Part shown: piece after piece, positions 1-13,800 of the stretch
How the letters are laid out: each line of letters starts with the position of its first letter
Numbering within the stretch: position 1 is the first letter of the stretch
DNA from: Agarophyton chilense
Taxonomy: Eukaryota > Rhodophyta > Florideophyceae > Gracilariales > Gracilariaceae
Length of the DNA stretch: 64,000 nt
Reading direction: 5' to 3'
NCBI GenBank assembly: GCA_030374765.1
Contig: JARGXX010000075.1
Coordinates: 1,612,001 to 1,676,000, forward strand
Program-made: the position numbers and the translations under genes
The notes under the pieces: model-generated
The model's database searches: none
The model's input: the letters and a program-made list of their open reading frames with translations, nothing else
What the model was told of the DNA's origin: nothing

Positions 1-2
1 TC

Positions 3-170
3 CCTATGAACGGTGGTAACAATCCCCGCCGGGGTTACTTGCCGAGCCGATCCCGGGGTCCCGTTGAAGCTTCAAGGCACATCACTCCTGCGGAGGACAC
101 CTGGCCCAGTTACGACGAACTTGTCGGGTTAAACCCGCGTCAACATGTATTATTTAGTAATTTTTAGTGT
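3..170 (+). CDS. C-terminal end of an unrecognised ORF cut by the left edge
   Basis: An open frame of 55 codons enters from the left edge and stops at 168-170. The peptide is polar, with a basic Arg-rich stretch followed by an acidic and aromatic end (TWPSYDELVGLNPR). I do not recognise the family. Because it is followed by LTR-like sequence and decayed retroelements, it may be the tail of an element ORF, but that is inference. Confidence 0.3.
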
Positions 171-880
171 TTATTTAGCTACGCTATCGCTATTTAGTGT
201 CTATTTTTCGGGCGCGCGCCCACTGTCAGGGGCCGCGCGCCACACTACTTAGGAGGTTGAGCACTGCTTCCCAGTAAACACCCTCTTGAGAGACCAAGGA
301 GGGAGCCTTGGCTCTGAACTTTTCGCCTTCGGCGCGTCTTCACCGCATACTGCGTGAGCGCCCGTTGCACGTTAGTTCATCCACCCCTCTGTCGACCAGA
401 GTGCTACCACCACCGTGGGTTTATATTTAATCGCCGACACTTGTCGTAGTCTCGCCCCTGTATAGGGTTTCGCCCCCGTTTTCCTCTTTTTCTCCTTTTT
501 GGCTCTCGTGAGTGGCCGCCTCACTCACCCCGCTCGTCCACCTCATACGAGTGTTTCCTCGCTCCTTTTCCGATAATCGCCGTGGTACCGCTCCGCCTAG
601 GATTGATCACACCCCGGACTGTGCCGTGCTCACCTAAACAATCTAGGTATATCCCGCCGGATTGGCCTTGGTCTTGCACCCGACTCCGTCGTGCCTTTCC
701 AGAGTGGCTCTGTTCCTGTGCTTTGCTGGGACGCGTCTCCTCTGCCTGAGGCGTGTCTCTCAAGAAAGGAAGATCCCAAACATCTTCGTGGTGTCTCCGC
801 TCCCAAGCGTTGTCCTACAGGTAGGACAGAGGCAGTAGTGCTAAGCTGAGGAGAGGTCAAGCCGTGCTATGATAGAGACG
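171..880. other. Non-coding, LTR-like sequence
   Basis: No convincing gene is present. The stretch holds a perfect 12-bp GC palindrome (GGGCGCGCGCCC, 210-221), a TATA-like tttatattta near 420, and short inverted words. This composition fits a retroelement LTR or promoter, but no second copy is in the window, so the ends cannot be set. Confidence 0.3.
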
Positions 881-1289
881 AAACAGATGACCTACATCCA
901 CCTCTCAGTAGCATTGCATCTATTTGGTTCTTAAGAAGATACATCGAAAGCGCTGTAGAGTACATGAAAACGAGCACACTAGATATGAATCATGTAAGTA
1001 GTCTAATGGTAACATAAAATTGTCGCAAGAGTTTTATCTTTTCTCGCTGCCGCATTTACTAACTGGGACATTTTGAACTACACTATTAGCTACTTTTTTC
1101 AGCATTAACGGATTTATTCAGACGATAAAGTTAATTTTTGGCATTCTTTTAAAGTATTGTTGCACATTGCCATCGTCACTGGTGGTGGGTGCACTAGTGA
1201 ACAAAATCATCTCAGCGTCTGCCTGCATATTTTATTACAGTGGTTTTGTGCAGCCAAGATATTTTCTGTTCCTTTTAGTTTTTTCCGGG

Positions 1290-2654
1290 CTATCTCGTCC
1301 GTTCCATTAAACTCTTCGCAGTCTTACAAGAACCGACAGGACGAGAGAATGGCTTAATATTCTCCACCTTGTCCGATTCCGCAAAGTCTTCTGACGACAA
1401 ATTGCCGACGTTATCGCTTGTCACCACCACTGCGCTGGTCGCCTTTGTGTCCAACACAGGCATAAACGTAGGGCGTTTCTTAAGCCCCCCACCCCACCCA
1501 TAGATAAATTTGAACTCCGGTTTGCAGTCGTCTGTTGGAGAACTAACATTTACTTCATTGTATAGTACGGTATCCAGATTAAAGTCATATTGATGATTAG
1601 TCTCGCTTAGGTTTTCTCGCGCAATGTGTACAACACAGCCGACAAAAGCAAGACACTCTTTGGTCACCTTCTATGCACTCTTTTTGTAGCATCCTTGATG
1701 CCCCTGAGTTCGACCGATCGAAATACTACGAAGTCGCGATACGGCATTCATAAGCTATTGCTTGGGTTCTACTCGATTTTGAGAAGTTATGAGAAGAATT
1801 ACTTCGTGGAAAGATTGGGACAGGAGAAATTTAATTAAGAAGTAATGTGTTTAGTATACACTGTAAAAGGCCATCACGAAATTTTTTATTTGGTATTATT
1901 TAGATAATTATGTAGTGGCACGACACGTGTATGACTTACTGTACAGTACTTACTTTGCCTCTTGGCACATTAAAGGGCGCAAGGCCCAGGTGAGGACGGC
2001 GAAGGGCAACCAACAACCACGAACGAACTAAAACACCATCTTGGTGAGTCCTAGAAATCCAAAAGTGGTTTACCACAAAGGGGCACGTATAGTATCAGTT
2101 CTTAACGGTTCTGATCTATAGCGCTCGTTCCGAGGATACCCTCCACTGTTGCGCGTTTACCGCCCTTTTTCTATAGCTTTCTCTGTGTGTGTGTGTGTAT
2201 GTGTTGTTTTCTCTACTGTGCCCTGCTTATTTATGGTGTCACAAGGGTTGTCGAGCCGATCTCGTGTGCATTACGTCCCGCCGCATCTGGACATCCGCTT
2301 CGTGAATACACGTATTTCCCCCATCGTTCAGGCACACCTGGCTGCCTTCCGCACACTCTTCTTATCTTAAAACTGTCGCTCGCAAGGCGACACCCGCTCT
2401 TCGTGGTTATTTCTGTGGATACCCACTGCACCGAGACCTCTACATTCTTCAGTGGAATACCACACTTTTTCATGGGCTCCATGCCCCAATAAGAGCGGGG
2501 GGCAGGCTTGTACTTCGCGTTGTAGATTTCGGCAGTATCTTGAAGAAAAGGCCTTGCCCTTCTGCTCACTTCCGAGAAGGGCATCGTTCGATACAGCCAC
2601 CCATGCCTTAGCTACGGCTGCATCTTCAGTGGTATTAAACCCGCACCCTTCCAT
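1290..2654 (-). pseudogene. Broken Harbinger-type Myb/SANT-like accessory protein
   Basis: Two minus-strand pieces look like the halves of one Harbinger accessory (Myb/SANT, trihelix-like) protein. The N-terminal piece starts at 2654 and contains EDAAVAKAWVAVSND followed by a GSEQKG motif, typical of the first helix of these domains; it changes frame near 2,540 and ends at 2231. The C-terminal piece (1667-1290) contains a FKFIYGW motif and a final RPVGSCKTAK motif, the usual tail of the family. The roughly 560 bp between them holds a Copia-like fragment on the other strand. In live Harbinger elements this protein helps the transposase enter the nucleus and bind DNA. Family assignment rests on motif memory only, and a host Myb-like gene is possible. 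Confidence 0.45.
1660..1850 (+). mobile_element. Short Copia gag-like fragment
   Basis: The encoded peptide resembles one encoded at about 4,770-4,870 in the larger Copia relic (shared KSRY, a Leu/Phe-rich stretch, then YEKN). It is a fossil fragment of the same family, apparently lodged inside the Harbinger accessory gene. Confidence 0.35.
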
Positions 2655-4586
2655 TGCCTTTTTCTGCTTTCTTCCTGTCGGCAGGTCAGAACCAAGATTA
2701 GCCTTATTCTTGGGCTTAATACAACTCTGCGCATCTACCTGAGAAAACTCGGACCCAGCAGCTGCAGTTCAATTAGAGGCTGTCACGGGGGGCGCTTTCG
2801 CACAGTGCGCATTTCGTTCCGCGGGCCCTTGCTCAGCGCTAACGTACAGCACTAAGGGTGCAAAATCAGTACGCACGTCGTCTACTGGTGGCAGGTGCGG
2901 AACGTTTTGCGCCGCGGGTGCTCTCGGAGTTCATATGTCGTGTACTGGGGCGGATTGCGCTGCGTGCAGGTTCGATGCCGGTTGTGTGCGCAGAAACTGA
3001 GATGCCGCGCCGCGCTGCGTTTGTGACACATATTCGTATTGATGATGGGCTGATGCGAGATGCGCAATTTGCGCTGGCTTCGCGAAATCTGGCGCCGCGG
3101 GAGTGCACTTACGGCGCACCGTCAAGCGCGGCTGTTGGGTCGCGCGGAAATTTCATCGACGGGATGAGCTGAAGGTGGACGTGCTTTTGCCTTTTGCGGC
3201 GGTTATGTCGGATGAAAGGGAGTTGAAGTTTGGATATAGATAGTTTTACGGGAACTTGTGGCCATTCTGGCAAATAGAACACCATAATTTGTTTTGCGGA
3301 TTTGATGCATACCCTCACTTTTCTGGGCTATTTTGTGGCCATTTGGGTCAAAAATTTGGCCCGGGCTAAATGTTTTGGTCGAAATCACTACGGGTGGGAA
3401 CTTTCTGCGTTAATCGATTTACCAGATTGGCAATTTTAAGCAGTTTTGTTTGACCGGCATACACAGCTTCAAATTTTTTTTAGAGTGCAACCAATGCTTT
3501 TGCACCCAAAAAGGCATATATTCTAATATAAAAACTAGCATGCGAATCAGGTAAACATATATTCTTTATTATTCTGTTACTCGAGATATACTCTTTCAAA
3601 AGAAGCAGTTTCTTGAAGCGCATAGTTTTTTAGAGCAAAATACAGTCTCTACTGCTCTAAGGACAAAACACGAAAAAATTCAGGTAAAAGAAACTAAACA
3701 TCAGCCCAAAAATTTACAATTTGATCTCAAATGAGGTAAGCGATCGAAGGAACACTAGCTAAAGGCGTCATAGGCTTCTTATTTGACAAATGCGGTATCA
3801 GTTATAATTATGTTCATAAGTGATTGAGGAGATATCGAATCACGACACGGTAGTTTATAGAACCAAGCCGAAGGCAACGCCCCCATTTTGCCGTCGAGTG
3901 ATATGATAGCTGGTGCACGAAAATGGTGCATATTAGTCCGTGGGTTGCAAGCACCGAACAAAAAACTATTAAAGAGCTCAACGAATTTTTTAGATTTGTT
4001 TTGAAACAATTATAACACTGTTTTAAAATCTACAAAAATGAAGACTACTCTCAAGGAGTAGCAAGCAATGTAAACTCTCGCGGTTTGACGAGTGTGTCAA
4101 TTAAAAAGTGTTCGCATCTTCGTCGGTGACAGCAACAAACGCAACTGTCTCCTTACGCTGAGGTGGGCAGTTGTATCGCAGGAAAAACAGAGCACGCCAC
4201 TATACTCTGTAGACTACCTTCACTGCCTTCCTTCGATACGGGATTACGGTTTGGGAGTTTTCTCAAAAAAGACAGCACACCAACAGCTTAGGCTAAAGCG
4301 CGAGATTTGAATAGTATACGTACCACTCGAAAAGATCGCGCAATTCAAAGAAGCACTCTTAGTGTGCGTTTCTTTTGAGGAACTACCCTTCAATAGAAGA
4401 AACGACGTCTTTTGGATTTGTACGATCAAAGTGCGAGGAAGTTGTCTGGAAACGGACTTGCGAACCCGCCACCCAACGTTTTGACTTTCAAACAGTTTGA
4501 AGACTCCAAACAGGCCGCTGAGTCGATAAAAGAAGACTTGCGACTTGCTGGGCGAGAAGTGGCTATAAGGATGATAAATTGAGACT
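2655..4586. other. No recognisable gene
   Basis: The part before about 3,170 is GC-richer and includes a 104-codon open frame (2858-3172, +) with no recognisable motif. The part after 3,200 is AT-rich with short runs of A and T. I see no repeats long enough to name an element. Confidence 0.5.
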
Positions 4587-4617
4587 GAAACATGTTCACG
4601 CGAGGTGAACATGTTTC
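4587..4617. repeat. Perfect 13-bp hairpin with 5-base loop
   Basis: GAAACATGTTCAC is followed by GCGAG and then by its exact reverse complement. It lies at the left side of the Copia relic. It could be an element end or a junction, but no protein or RNA role is evident. Confidence 0.8.
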
Positions 4618-4619
4618 GC

Positions 4620-7352
4620 TGAGTTACTTGGATTTCTTAAACTCGTTCCCTACCGCTTTCTCTGAAAAGCTCAAATATATGGATAACTGTTTACTAAAGA
4701 ATGATAATACATCACCTGTACCGGCTTATTTATATGTACTATTTGAGATGCATATGGAATCGAATAAGCTTAACGTATCAAAGTCGAGATACGACTCTAA
4801 TGAGCTATTCTTGGTACTCTACTCGGCAATGAGATATTACGAGAAGAATACTTCAGGGAGAGATTGAAAAGTAGGATGAGTTCAATAGCAACGTATCTTC
4901 TGTACACGTATACGGAGTAGTTGTTTCTTCCCAAGCTTGTGACAAAAAGATTTGATCCCTGTCGACGGATTTAGAATCCTCTCCCAACTCTCTTCAGAGT
5001 TGCATTTGGTGCCAAGAACATTCGTTTCAATGACAAGAGTCTTCTAGATATCATTTATCTGCATTGAAAACTTGTCCTAAACATAGTCGACGAAAGAAAT
5101 CATTTCTCTGACACCTGGCTTTCCCTGATTTATTCACGAAAACAATCTCGTAGAAAATAACCTTATGTTGGGCAGCCATGTACACTGAACTTTCGAGCCA
5201 GATGTTAGTCGACCAAGGAATTCTTTTCATCAATATCGCGGCACTCTTTAATTTCTATTTTGCCAGAACCGGAATAGAAACCCGCCTAAGTCCTGGTATC
5301 AGTAAACGATATCACAGGCCCTGGCAACAGACGTAAATGAAAATTGGTGCTCAACATTCTACTACAGACCTGGAAATTGGTCTTAGTGTTGCCGTCAAAG
5401 AAATGAACGATACTTTAGGACCTAAAACACTTAATCCTTCTGTACTAGTTTTTGGGGAATACGCAAAGCTTTGAGCCTCGGTCTGATGTAGCATACCAAC
5501 ATGAAACGCTGGCAAGTAGGGCCAAAATGTCCAAGGCGGCAAATGAAGAAATGGGAAAGATTATGGCAAAGCTCCGTATTGACCGGGCACCGAAGCACAG
5601 AAAATCTTCTGCAGCTAACCGAATGTATAAAACTGAAAACATGGTCTTAGTTTGGCGAAAATGAGTCATAGACAGTCTTGTCGCAGAGGGGATTGGCCCT
5701 TTCAAATAGAGCACTGTCGATGAGTCTAAGCGACTTGTCTTCATTCAAGACGTTCAAGTTGGGGCAGCTAAGCCATTTTCCCCTTGCACAAGTCAAGAGG
5801 TACTATGAACCCAAAACATTGGCGCAGTCATTCTTCAAAGAACTGCGACAAATTCTATGTTTCTTCTCTTCCCTAGATGAAACTGAAGTTGATCTGACGG
5901 AGATTTTAGAAAAAACGACCCAAGGGCAACTTCACAAGACATGACATCTGCAAAGCAGAAAGAGATCATGGAGCTCTTGGACAGGGCAACTTTTAGGATC
6001 TTACTGAGAGAGGATACAAATACAAGTGCTTAAGTTCTACCTGGTAAATTTGTACTTGCGATGTAGTCTACCGACGATGAAAAAGTGAAGTAAAAGGTTA
6101 GATATGTCATTGGTGGACATCGTCAACGAGTGAAAAACATGATGATGCATTCAAGAACTACCCTGAATCCACCTTCGATCAGACTTGTACTACCTGTACG
6201 GCTATATATGGGTTCGACTTCCGAACTTCTGATATTAGTCCAGCGTACCATCAATCACCGGAACTTAGTCTACGCGAAGTATTTATCAGAAGTCCCGTTC
6301 CAAAGTTTCAACTGGACTCTTCATAATCTCTGCATCTGCTGAAACCTCTATATGCTCTGTGTGAATCTAGAGATATTTGGTACAAAACGATGGACAATAA
6401 CCATACCAAAATCTGGGAACGATACGAACTCGATCGGACCAGGCTCTTTACGTCCTCACGAAAGACAGTAATGGAAAGAAAATCTCACTTGCTTGTGTAG
6501 ATGATCATCTGCGATGTCGTGACTCTTTTTTAAAAGGACACTGACAAAAGACAAAGAGAAAGATTTGAAATAACGGAAAAGATTCATGTACCCTGCACCT
6601 TCAAAGGGTTTTTGCTCAAACGGGAAAGCGATATAGAACAATTATACAACATCAGCATGTGTATCTTAAGAAGCTTGAAGAAGTATCCAGTAATGTTTCG
6701 TTCTATGTATTCCGGTCATTGCGCGAGAGACTTTCTTGGCTTTCAAACACCAGGCCAGATTGACAGTTCCAAAAATCACAACTTGCTCGAGTAACAGAGG
6801 AATATTCGAGCAGGAGAAAGCGAAAACTTTCAATCAGCTGAACCGAGCTGTCTTGTATGAAAAATCGAACCAAGTCTCTCTTCTTATTTTCCCACTCCAG
6901 CTGGACGCATACAAGTTGTCGCTTTTTCACACTCATCTTTCGCCAATAACCGTGACTTGTTTTTTCATCTAGGTCACATTTGTTTCTTAAGTGATGATAA
7001 TGGGAAGGTAGCCCCCCTCCATTTTAAGTCCTACAAGTTCAAAAGAGTAACCCTCTCAGCTATGGCGGTTGATGTGATTACTTTTAGTGACTGATTCGAT
7101 GTGGCAGCGACATTGGGATATGAAATCAGCCGATTTCGGGAAAATGAATCCCAGTGTACTTGTTCACCGACAGAAAATCCCTTTTTTATTTTGTATCTAA
7201 AGGATCGCGCACACTAGAAAAGAGAACGATGTTTGACATCACTGCTGACAGAAAAGTTTTCAAAGAAAGTGTTTTCTCCAACATAAGATTTGACAGAAGC
7301 TTGGAGAATTTAGCCGACAGTCTCCCATAATGTATGCACCAGACAGCTCTAC
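4620..7352 (+). mobile_element. Ty1/Copia retrotransposon fossil
   Basis: Plus-strand fragments occur in the standard Copia order. A gag-like piece lies at about 4.6-4.9 kb. The end of the integrase region lies at about 5.39-5.67 kb, with a NDTLGP...LVFG motif of the kind seen in fungal-type Copia elements. Reverse transcriptase lies at about 5.9-6.7 kb, with a VDDH motif in the YVDD position near 6,490. RNase H lies at about 7.03-7.35 kb, with KRVTLSAMA and FDVAATL. The element is old and badly broken, with more than ten interruptions. Its LTRs were not found. Its 3' end runs into the chromovirus LTR at 7,353. Confidence 0.8.
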
Positions 7353-7891
7353 TGGGGTATAAACCATAACGGTAGCAAGGGTATGAGATCTGTCGGTTCT
7401 AGTGAGCGCAGGAGGTGGTCGACCTAGAAGGCGGAGATTTAGGATACCTATAAGGTGTGGCACCACCAGCCCCTGAAGGGTTCAACGGGAACGGCGGGCT
7501 TACTAAAACCACGATGTTACATAGTGATGCAGAGCGCATGCGGGTCCGGAAAACCGTGAGGACACTGAGCTGACCTCTATGGTCGACTTTAGAAACAAAA
7601 AGAGGTAGAAGTAGCCCAGTAGGAGCTTGTCTTTACCATAGTGATAGGATTAGCTATGCTTTGTTAAGGTATATATCTTACCAGCCACCCGACCTACGGT
7701 GGTGGGCCTTGCCACGTTGCCACCGGGTGTTGCACTTGAAGTACGCCTCGCTATCTACTTACTCTTATTTAAATAACACTAAAATCGAGAAAATACAAGC
7801 TAATTGCGAACCAAACCACTGTAGTACATGGCCCATGCAGGCAACCATCCCGCTCCACCACGTGGCATAATTACCCCATCAGTAAAGCTCA
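7353..7891 (-). repeat. Chromovirus LTR, left copy
   Basis: This 539-bp TG...CA repeat aligns along its whole length, in the same orientation, with 32,107-32,645, at roughly three quarters to four fifths identity by eye. It is either the 3' LTR of the minus-strand chromovirus to its right or a solo LTR. CTAC lies directly on both sides (7349-7352 and 7892-7895), which favours a solo insertion. The position and spacing favour a 3' LTR. Confidence 0.75.
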
Positions 7892-10800
7892 CTACACCAC
7901 AGATATCCTTTCTAGCGACCACCACGCCTCGTAGCTGTGCTTTTGTTCGTTAGCCAATGCGATGCACTACAGTGCATCAACCGCCTGTGCGGGATGCACC
8001 ATACCGTTCAATAGTGCTGCGCGATGGGCCGAACGGTTTCGACCACCGTCTTGGTGCTTGAGGTTTATCCTCTGTGGTTGTTCGTAATGGCTTAGAAATT
8101 AAGCTTTCCGTTATGGTTGCCAAAATTGGTTGGGATTTCGTGTGCTAATCGGTTTTGCCGCGTTCTCTGTTGCCTGTTTCGGGTGCGTTCCTTGCTTTGC
8201 AATCGTTTTACCTTGCTGGTGTCTTCTCCACTTCTTTTCCTTCTTTAAGCTGGATCTTTTTGGATTTATCGTTCTCGTTCGTCTTCTTTTTCTTCGGATA
8301 CCACAGGTCTCCCGCCGTGGCCTCCAACTCCTCAGATTTCCGCTCCCCCAATGGTTTAGTACGGGCTTACAGTCCCACACTTTGAATCTCCCTGGCACTA
8401 ATTCTGGGCTTTCTGGAGAACCTTCTACCACTTCTAGTGCGGACAGCTTCCTGGAGTGGCCAGTTAAAGTTTTTTACCTAGTGTGGCTTACAATGAACTT
8501 GTGATCTCTTTTTTTGCTACATTTTTCATTTTCCTTTGCACCGATCAATTGCATAGCCAATGTCTCACCTCGTCCTCCTTAGTGGCCTGCATTAGTGTAG
8601 GTCCTTATCCATGGGTCGGTGGATTTCATTGCGCCTGCGCCATTATCTTAATCAGCAGTTGCGTGTTATGTAATGAGGAAATTCCAATTTGTCATCTCCA
8701 GGGCCATAGCAATTCCACCGGACGTAGTAAGGAAGACTTGCTGGTGTTTTTTTGTGACGTACAATGGTATCGATCACGCATTTAAAGGCTGGCACCTCAG
8801 GATGCCCGCCTAATTGAGGTCCGGGGCCCTGCTCTTCGGCACCATGCGTGGAAATCGATTGCGGGTATGAGGGTGTCGTGGCAACGGTTCGGTTCGCTGT
8901 ACCTTGCGGTTCAGATTCAGCTTGGATGCCCTCAGAGCCATTTCGGGGAACACTGTGCGCCATAGTATTACCTTTCTTAGGGTCTACTGAGACCAGGTCT
9001 ACCGATACGGTGTTTTGGTGTCTATCCATTCGAACCGTAATGGTGTGCTCATTCCCATAAAGTACCTCATATGGTCCTGTGGTTTTGAGGAGTTGCTTTG
9101 GTTTGATGTCAGCATCATTACAAATATCGTCCATTTTCTCGGATGGTGTCGGTCGCTACCCACTGGAAGGGATATCAACGAAGACATAGTCACAATTTCC
9201 ACCTTGGGAAACCTCCTCACCCCTTTGTCGTAGTAAGCTTTGTCCCCGTTTTGGGATACTATCAAGTTTGAATTGGCTTCTTTTAATGTTGTTCTGAGCT
9301 TGTCGTGTATATTCTTCTTGATCTGAGCAGAGGTAAGTGTACCAGCTTCTCCATAGTTCTCGGTTCCTTGTTGAAGGACCATACCATGAAGTGTACGAGA
9401 GAGAATCACGTCCAAAGATGTAGTCTGCGTAGATCTGTGTACCTGAAGATTGTATGCATGTGTTAGGGCTGTACATAATCATCCCATCCAGCTTGGTGTT
9501 CTTCTACATACTTTCGCAGTCTGGCCACGAGGGTTTTGTGAAAGCGTTCCACTTGGGGATTCATCTGCGGATGGTACGCCGTAGTGAAGTAATGCTTCAA
9601 CCCAAGCATTGTACAGACTGCTTCAAAGAACCTGGGTGCTACTTTTGAACCATTGTTGGTTGGTAGGTACATTGGGGGACCGTACAGATATATCCCACTA
9701 TTAAGGAAGGATCTCTCCAAGACAGTTGAGATTGTGCTCTTCATGGGTATGACCTTTGTGAGTTTGGAGAACCGATCGGAGATAACCACCACGAATCGTT
9801 AAAACTCTGAGGCTTATCGGCAGTGGGCCTAGAATGTCGATAGCTATAAATTCCAAAAGCCCAGCCGCGAGGAAAAGCTTCAGTTACTTCCTGTGACTTC
9901 GCAAACCACCTCAAGTCTTCAAATAAGAAGGGCAGCGAGCCACATAGGTATAAATATCGTATGTTTGGCCAGTAGAAGTGTTTCCTAAACGTATAATATA
10001 ACCGTAGGGCTCCTGGACGACATGCCCGTCTTGGGTAATGCCCTAAGTACAATACCTACGGGCGTAGAGACTTTGGTAACACCTTTTTGAGTGCTTTGTC
10101 TAAGGTAGAACGACGCACTAGGTGACCTTCTTGGTCTATATCGAACTGTACTCCTTTGATGGCAATTTAGTTGCTCAATGCCCTGCAGTAGATGTCCATA
10201 ATTTGGGCTCGCAAGAATTCCCCTCGGGTTATGGTATCGCTCTTTTTTTCTTCGATGGATCCTACCATTTCAGGTGATTTCATTTCAGGGATTTCCTCCC
10301 TCCATCCTTCTTCTTCATTCCGTAGTCGTTTTTGTTCGTCCTTATCATAGGGTTCTGCCAGCTAATTCGTAAAGAAAGGTAGATCATCTTCTACCGGTTG
10401 GGTTGGCAGCCAATCGGTATTTAAACGATACATCGCATCAGCTATGTTCTATTTTTAAACCAAGGCGGTATTTTACTTCATAATCAAACTCTGATAGTCG
10501 AATTCTCCATCGAGCTAACCGTCCATAAGCGTCTTCCAGACCTAATATACTCCTTTAGGTTTCATGATCCGTTCGTACAGTAAAACGGGCAACATATTTT
10601 TAAGGTCGCAGCATCAACATGCTCCACACCACAGCGAGCTATGTCTTCTCCGTGACGGAGTAGTTTTGTTCCGTCTGTCTCAGCGCTTGGCTATAGTAAC
10701 CAAATGGTGCTTTTGTTCCATCGTTTTACTCTTGAATTAGAGGGCAACCAAGTTCGGCCTCCGAGGCATCAGTATCCAATGTGCATGGCTTTCCAGTCCT

Positions 10801-13800
10801 CGGTATTGCCAATATAGGAGGTGAAAGCAGCTCCGCTTTCAAGAGATGAAAGGCGTCCAGCTCGTCGTATTCTAGATAAGCAAAACTTTCTGGTTTTACT
10901 TCTGGGGGACGTCAGTTTAGAGGGGCTGCTATCTTTGCAAAGCCTGTGATAAACCTGCAGTAGACGTTGCATGACGTTGCATAATCCTATGAAGTATTGA
11001 ATCTTCGTTTGGGTTGATGGGCTTTTCGCTCCTTGTACTGCTCTGAGGTTTCCTTTGTCTACTTCGAGTTTTTCTGGGCTGATTGTAGGCCCGGGGTTCT
11101 CTACCTTCTGGTCGACGAACATGCACTTGATTAACCTCAGAATTGCGCCGCACTTTCTCAATAGATCCAATACAGTACAAAGGTGTTCGTGGTGCTCCTT
11201 CATGGTTTTAGAGTAGATTACCACGTCGTCTATATACACCAATGCGGTTTTACACCTTACTTCTGACAGTATAATGTCCAGAGCCGTTGGGAAGGTTGCG
11301 GGCACATTTCGTAAACCAAAAGGCATCCGGCGGAAGCGGTAGATACCAGCGTGACAGGTGGACGTGATCTAATCTCTGTCCTCCTCGAGTATCTCTATTT
11401 TCCACTACTCACAGATGGTATACAATGTGGTGAATATATTTGTATTCTCTATTGAATCGATGCACACATCCATTTTTGGTATCGGATTCGAGTCTCTTAC
11501 AGTAACGGAATTCATATTCCGATAGTCGATACAGAACTGCATTTGGGTTTCTCCTCGTTTTTGCACAAGCACCATGGGCTTGACCATTCCACGTTGGCGG
11601 GTTCAATCAAACCTTCATGGAGTATTCTCTGCATCTTCGGTCCTTCTACATCACGGGCTTTTGGGCCGGCCGGGATCGGTTGCTGATGGGGAGGCTTGGC
11701 GCCTGGCGCCAGTCTATCCGGTGCTGGGTCGGTGCTATCGCGCCCAGGCGTCCAACGACAATTGTTTGGAACGGTTCCAGTAGGTAAAGTATCCTATTTC
11801 AGTTTCTTTCCTCTTTTAGGCCCTCGTTATTTCTTCTCTCCAATCCTTCACCTCATCCAATTGCATGTTGATGTCGGTCTTCTCTTTGTTTTCCGCTTTT
11901 TCCTTTACCTTCTGTTCTTCATTCGCCCTCACCTCCCCCTCTTTATCGCTTACGTCTACGTAAGGCCATGCTGGTTTCATTGTGAAGATGTGAACTGGCG
12001 CCGGAGAGCTAATCCAAAACCGTTTTTTTGGGGAGCTTTAGCATGTGATTGCTGAAGTTGCTGATGTATACCTTGAACGGTTTGTTCGGTATATTCTCGA
12101 CAATTCTACTTACCATCAAGTTCACATGGTTCTGAATGGATACAATACCTGTTCGCAAGGATGTGATTTGTTCTACCAATTGGTAGGAAGGTGGAATGGA
12201 TAACCTCTGCGGTAACCGGACCTTATTGGATATTGTACGTACTGGTTGGTTTGCACTCTGGCTCCTGGTGTTTTGTTTTCTGGGGTCCTCTGCGCTTACC
12301 AATTATAGAAATACGTGGTCCATCGTTGAAAAATACTGTATGGGATCTGGGGAAAATACCCCGGATGTGCCGGCCGATGAACGATGTTTTCCGAATGCAG
12401 TCCGTTGCCAGTTGCTTGATCAGAATAAAGCGGACTTTTACCGCCAGGGTTGTAAATATGACCATGAAATAAGATAAGCATGGAATGAAAGAGGTTTATA
12501 TTTAGCATTTACTAGTGGGTTCTGCAATGTGCAGGGCTTTAATCTGTCCAAAATTCTTGGTGGTAATACTTTTACATTCATCAGATTGGGTCCCGCTCCT
12601 GTATCCAGGACGGTAATAAATGGAACCAAATGGTTAGTAGTAAACCTAAGGGTGGTGTTTACCTTATAGTTATTGTGTTTTAGTGAGCATATAGTGATTA
12701 GGTAATCCATAACCACTTTCTCTCCAGTCACCAATGGTTAATCATCCATAAACGAACCAGAGGGTATTGGAAGGCCTTCCGAGTGGGCCTGGTTAGGGGT
12801 GGTCTTAACTCCAAACGGCTGGAGTTTTTCGTCTTGGGCACGGGCTCAGTCTTTTGAATTCCGTCGGTGACCAAATTGACCTATTGATATGCAATGGGGC
12901 GCGCACTCGTGTTCCTTTTAGGGCGAGCCGCTGCGGGTTGGAAACCGAAAACTTCCCAATTAATCTGCCGCACCGGTAGGAGCATGGATCGTATTTGGGG
13001 ACCCATGTTCGTACAATGCCACGCCAAATAGTGGGAGGATAAACAAAAACCAGCAAAAGCGGTTGCCTGTTGCGGGGTCTCTTAACGCCATTGTGGTTGG
13101 TCTTTGTTGAACCTCATTGGGGTATGGCATTACCGTTCTGTATGAGGGCTGCCCACCATCTCAGATAGCATATGGTACTGCACAAAACTGGTGGTGTGTG
13201 GCGGATACCATACTTGAGGAAGTCGACGGTGGTTCCGACGGTGACATACTAGATACTGAATTTGACCAGTTGGAACTGGGAAGCGGATGTTCCCCAACCT
13301 GAGAGGTTTCGATCAGATGAATCGATTTCCTATGAGGTGTGTGCCCAGCTGATCCATAATCTGTTGTTAATGCTTCTTCGATGCCGAAGACTGACTGTTT
13401 CGGTTTATCCATTGTCTCTTTCGGTGTGGGGGCCACTGTCTACTTCCCCATTCGTAACGTATCCCCTAGGCCCTGTGCATAACGCGCGGGTGCGTTGTAA
13501 TCCTCTTCATGGGTTGTATCAAAGTAGTTCTTTACCCGAGACCTTATTCGTTTGTCAATGTCATCAGTATATAATGACTTTAAGCTTGAGGTAGTGGAAA
13601 CACTACCGCATCGGGAAGACGTTGCCCAAAACGAGCGTGCGTAATCCAATTTGGTTTGTCCTACTCCTTCACGGTGTGTGAGCACCTCAGATTAGGCCTC
13701 CTAAATCACCTCATCGGTTGCATAGGTTTCCAAAAGAAAATTCACCCCCTGTGGGTATGCAATCAGCATCTCTGTCTGTTCAGCATCCACCGCCGAGGTA

